This document shows, piece by piece, positions 5,728 through 6,724 of a DNA stretch of 6,724 nucleotides. The notes under the pieces were generated by a model. The model saw only the letters and a list, made by a program, of their open reading frames with translations, did not search any database and was not told the origin of the DNA. This stretch comes from Rhodospirillales bacterium (lineage in GTDB: Bacteria > Pseudomonadota > Alphaproteobacteria > Reyranellales > Reyranellaceae). Location: NCBI GenBank assembly GCA_013205335.1, contig JABMNB010000319.1, positions 1 to 6,724 of the forward strand. The letters run 5' to 3'. The first letter of the stretch is position 1, and each line of letters begins with the position of its first letter. Made by a program: the position numbers and the translations under genes.

Positions 5728-6462
5728 TCACGCCCAGCCTCCGGCATGCGGCAGGACATGTCCGGTGATGAAGCCGGCGCCGTCGGAACACAGGAAGCAG
5801 ACGGTGGCGCCCAGCTCGCTGGATTTGCCGAGCCGGCCGAGCGGGATCTGTGCCGTCATCTTGGACATCGCCTCGCTGTTGGCGAGCAGTGCCGGTGGGA
5901 AGTAGTCGGGATTCTCGACATAGTTCGAACCGACGGCATTCACCGTGATGCCGTCGCGTCCCAGTTCCTTGGCAAGTGAGGAGACGAGGCCGTTTGCGGC
6001 GGCGCGCGCCGAGACATAGGGCGCATAGTTGGCGATGCCGCGCAGCGGTGCGGCCGAAGAGACGAACACGATGCGGCCCGACTTGCGCTTGCGCATCGAG
6101 GGCGCGACGAGCTGTGTCAGGCGGAACGGCGCCACGGCCATGACTTCCAGCGCATCGCGGAAATCATCGATCCGGGCCTCGGCGAGCGGCGCGCGCAAGG
6201 CCGGGTAGGCATCGTTGTTCACCAGCGCGTCGATATGACCATGCCGCTTCAGCGCCAGTTCGACCACCGTCGCCGGCTCGATCGCCGACAGGGCATGGGC
6301 GCCCGGGAATTGCGCCTCGTATTTGCGCCGTGCGCTCGGCGCCTCGAACGACGGATCGTGCGCCAGCACGGTGGCGCCCTGGGCCAGCGCGACACTTGTA
6401 GTGCCGTGGCCTGCGAATTTCTCGACGTTGGTGATCAGGATCACTCGGTCTTTCAGCAGCAT
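5728..6462 (-). CDS. Probable halohydrin (haloalcohol) dehalogenase, SDR-derived
   Basis: This 244-residue Rossmann-fold protein has short-chain dehydrogenase (SDR) ancestry but is not a normal dehydrogenase. The glycine-rich cofactor motif is replaced by TNVEKFAG (residues 11-18), which matches the halohydrin dehalogenase motif T-x4-F-x-G. The catalytic set is Ser136, Tyr149 and Arg153, exactly S-x12-Y-x3-R, with Arg in place of the SDR lysine. Other stretches resemble HheC as I remember it: HDPSF (35-39), a NND in place of the SDR NNAG (82-84), KRKSG (125-129) and NYVENPDYF (180-188). Known family members convert vicinal haloalcohols to epoxides plus halide without NAD(P)H. The C-terminus stops at AGGWA, shorter than HheC. 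ATG 6462 is chosen because AGAGGA lies six bases upstream; an in-frame ATG at 6489 has no such site. The subtype and natural substrate are unknown. The alternative is an unusual SDR of other function. Confidence 0.85.
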   Translation of the reverse strand: MLLKDRVILITNVEKFAGHGTTSVALAQGATVLAHDPSFEAPSARRKYEAQFPGAHALSAIEPATVVELALKRHGHIDALVNNDAYPALRAPLAEARIDDFRDALEVMAVAPFRLTQLVAPSMRKRKSGRIVFVSSAAPLRGIANYAPYVSARAAANGLVSSLAKELGRDGITVNAVGSNYVENPDYFPPALLANSEAMSKMTAQIPLGRLGKSSELGATVCFLCSDGAGFITGHVLPHAGGWA

Positions 6463-6468
6463 GGCTAT

Positions 6469-6474
6469 TCCTCT
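6469..6474 (-). promoter_or_regulatory. Ribosome binding site of the dehalogenase-like gene
   Basis: AGAGGA on the minus strand lies six bases before the ATG at 6462. It settles the start in favour of this codon over the in-frame ATG at 6489, which would add nine residues (MGPQPRGIA). Confidence 0.8.
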
Positions 6475-6487
6475 AGGTTGCGGCCCC

Positions 6488-6724
6488 ATGGACCGAGCCT
6501 TCCCCGACGATCCTAACGCACCCCGTCCCGAGGGACAGGCCCCGGACGATCGTGCGTCCTTCGGCTTCCGCGACGTGCCGGCCGCTGAAAAGGCCGGCCT
6601 GGTGCGCGAAGTCTTCGCCAGCGTGGCCCCGCGCTACGACCTGATGTCAGGCGGCGTGCACCGGCTGTGGAAGAACACCATGGTGGATGTCGTCAACCCG
6701 CGGCCGGGCGAGAAGCTGCTGGAC
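6488..6724 (+). CDS. ubiE: Ubiquinone/menaquinone biosynthesis C-methyltransferase UbiE, 5' part only
   Basis: The first 79 residues of a SAM-dependent methyltransferase run off the right edge. The family catalyses the C-methylation step of ubiquinone (and menaquinone) synthesis. Recognition rests on FGFRDVPAAEKAGLVREVF (about 25-43), then VAPRYDLM (46-53) and SGGVHRLWK (54-62). The stretch ends just where SAM motif I should begin (KLLD). Compared with the usual family pattern YDxMNDLMSxGxHRxWK, four residues between Met53 and Ser54 are missing here. The start ATG at 6488 has only a weak AGG ten bases upstream. An in-frame ATG at 6461 is possible but has no ribosome binding site and would run into the divergent gene. 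The first 24 residues are Pro/Asp-rich and poorly conserved, as usual for this N-terminus. Confidence 0.9.
   Translation, partial: MDRAFPDDPNAPRPEGQAPDDRASFGFRDVPAAEKAGLVREVFASVAPRYDLMSGGVHRLWKNTMVDVVNPRPGEKLLD

Noticed and set aside
5728..6462. Annotation as ordinary 3-oxoacyl-ACP reductase or other NAD(P)-dependent SDR
   Set aside because: The glycine-rich cofactor motif, NNAG and the catalytic lysine are all replaced, and the replacements match the halohydrin dehalogenase motifs.
6500..6545. Possible minus-strand promoter for the dehalogenase-like gene with TAGGAT as -10, near a GTCCC-GA-GGGAC inverted repeat
   Set aside because: The -35 match is poor (about three of six) and the region is ubiE coding sequence. 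There is too little to call it a promoter or operator.

Overview
The window is GC-rich, densely coded DNA that looks like an alphaproteobacterial chromosome. The GC-rich third positions, the style of the dipeptide-type ABC operon and the N-terminus of a ubiE gene at the right edge suggest this. The genus cannot be fixed from the sequence. No RNA genes, insertion sequences, CRISPR arrays or phage genes were seen, and no gene-free stretch exceeds 143 bases.

Positions 1-5584 (minus strand) hold one compact peptide/nickel-type (Dpp/Opp family) ABC importer operon. In transcription order it encodes a DppB-like permease, a DppC-like permease, two tandem paralogous family 5 solute-binding proteins, and a DppD-like ATPase that runs off the left edge. 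The first three genes are joined by ATGA stop/start overlaps and the last two by TGATG. Only the two binding-protein genes are separated, by 26 bp. Each binding protein has its own secretion signal, and their mature parts align without a gap at about 79% identity. The system looks like one pore served by two periplasmic receptors. The substrate cannot be read from the sequence.

Positions 5585-5727 are the only real intergenic gap. It carries a strong hairpin with a GAAA loop (minus strand) and the ribosome binding site of the permease gene.

Positions 5728-6462 (minus strand) encode what at first looks like an ordinary short-chain dehydrogenase. It lacks the dehydrogenase cofactor motif and the catalytic lysine. 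Instead it shows both diagnostic motifs of halohydrin dehalogenases, T-x4-F-x-G and S-x12-Y-x3-R. This is the most interesting gene of the window: a probable cofactor-independent haloalcohol dehalogenase/epoxide-forming enzyme directly upstream of an importer operon.

Positions 6488-6724 (plus strand) hold the first 79 codons of ubiE, the C-methyltransferase of ubiquinone/menaquinone synthesis. It is divergent from the dehalogenase-like gene with only 25 bp between the starts. Its conserved N-terminal signature appears to lack four residues, as if one copy of a short internal repeat had been lost in frame.
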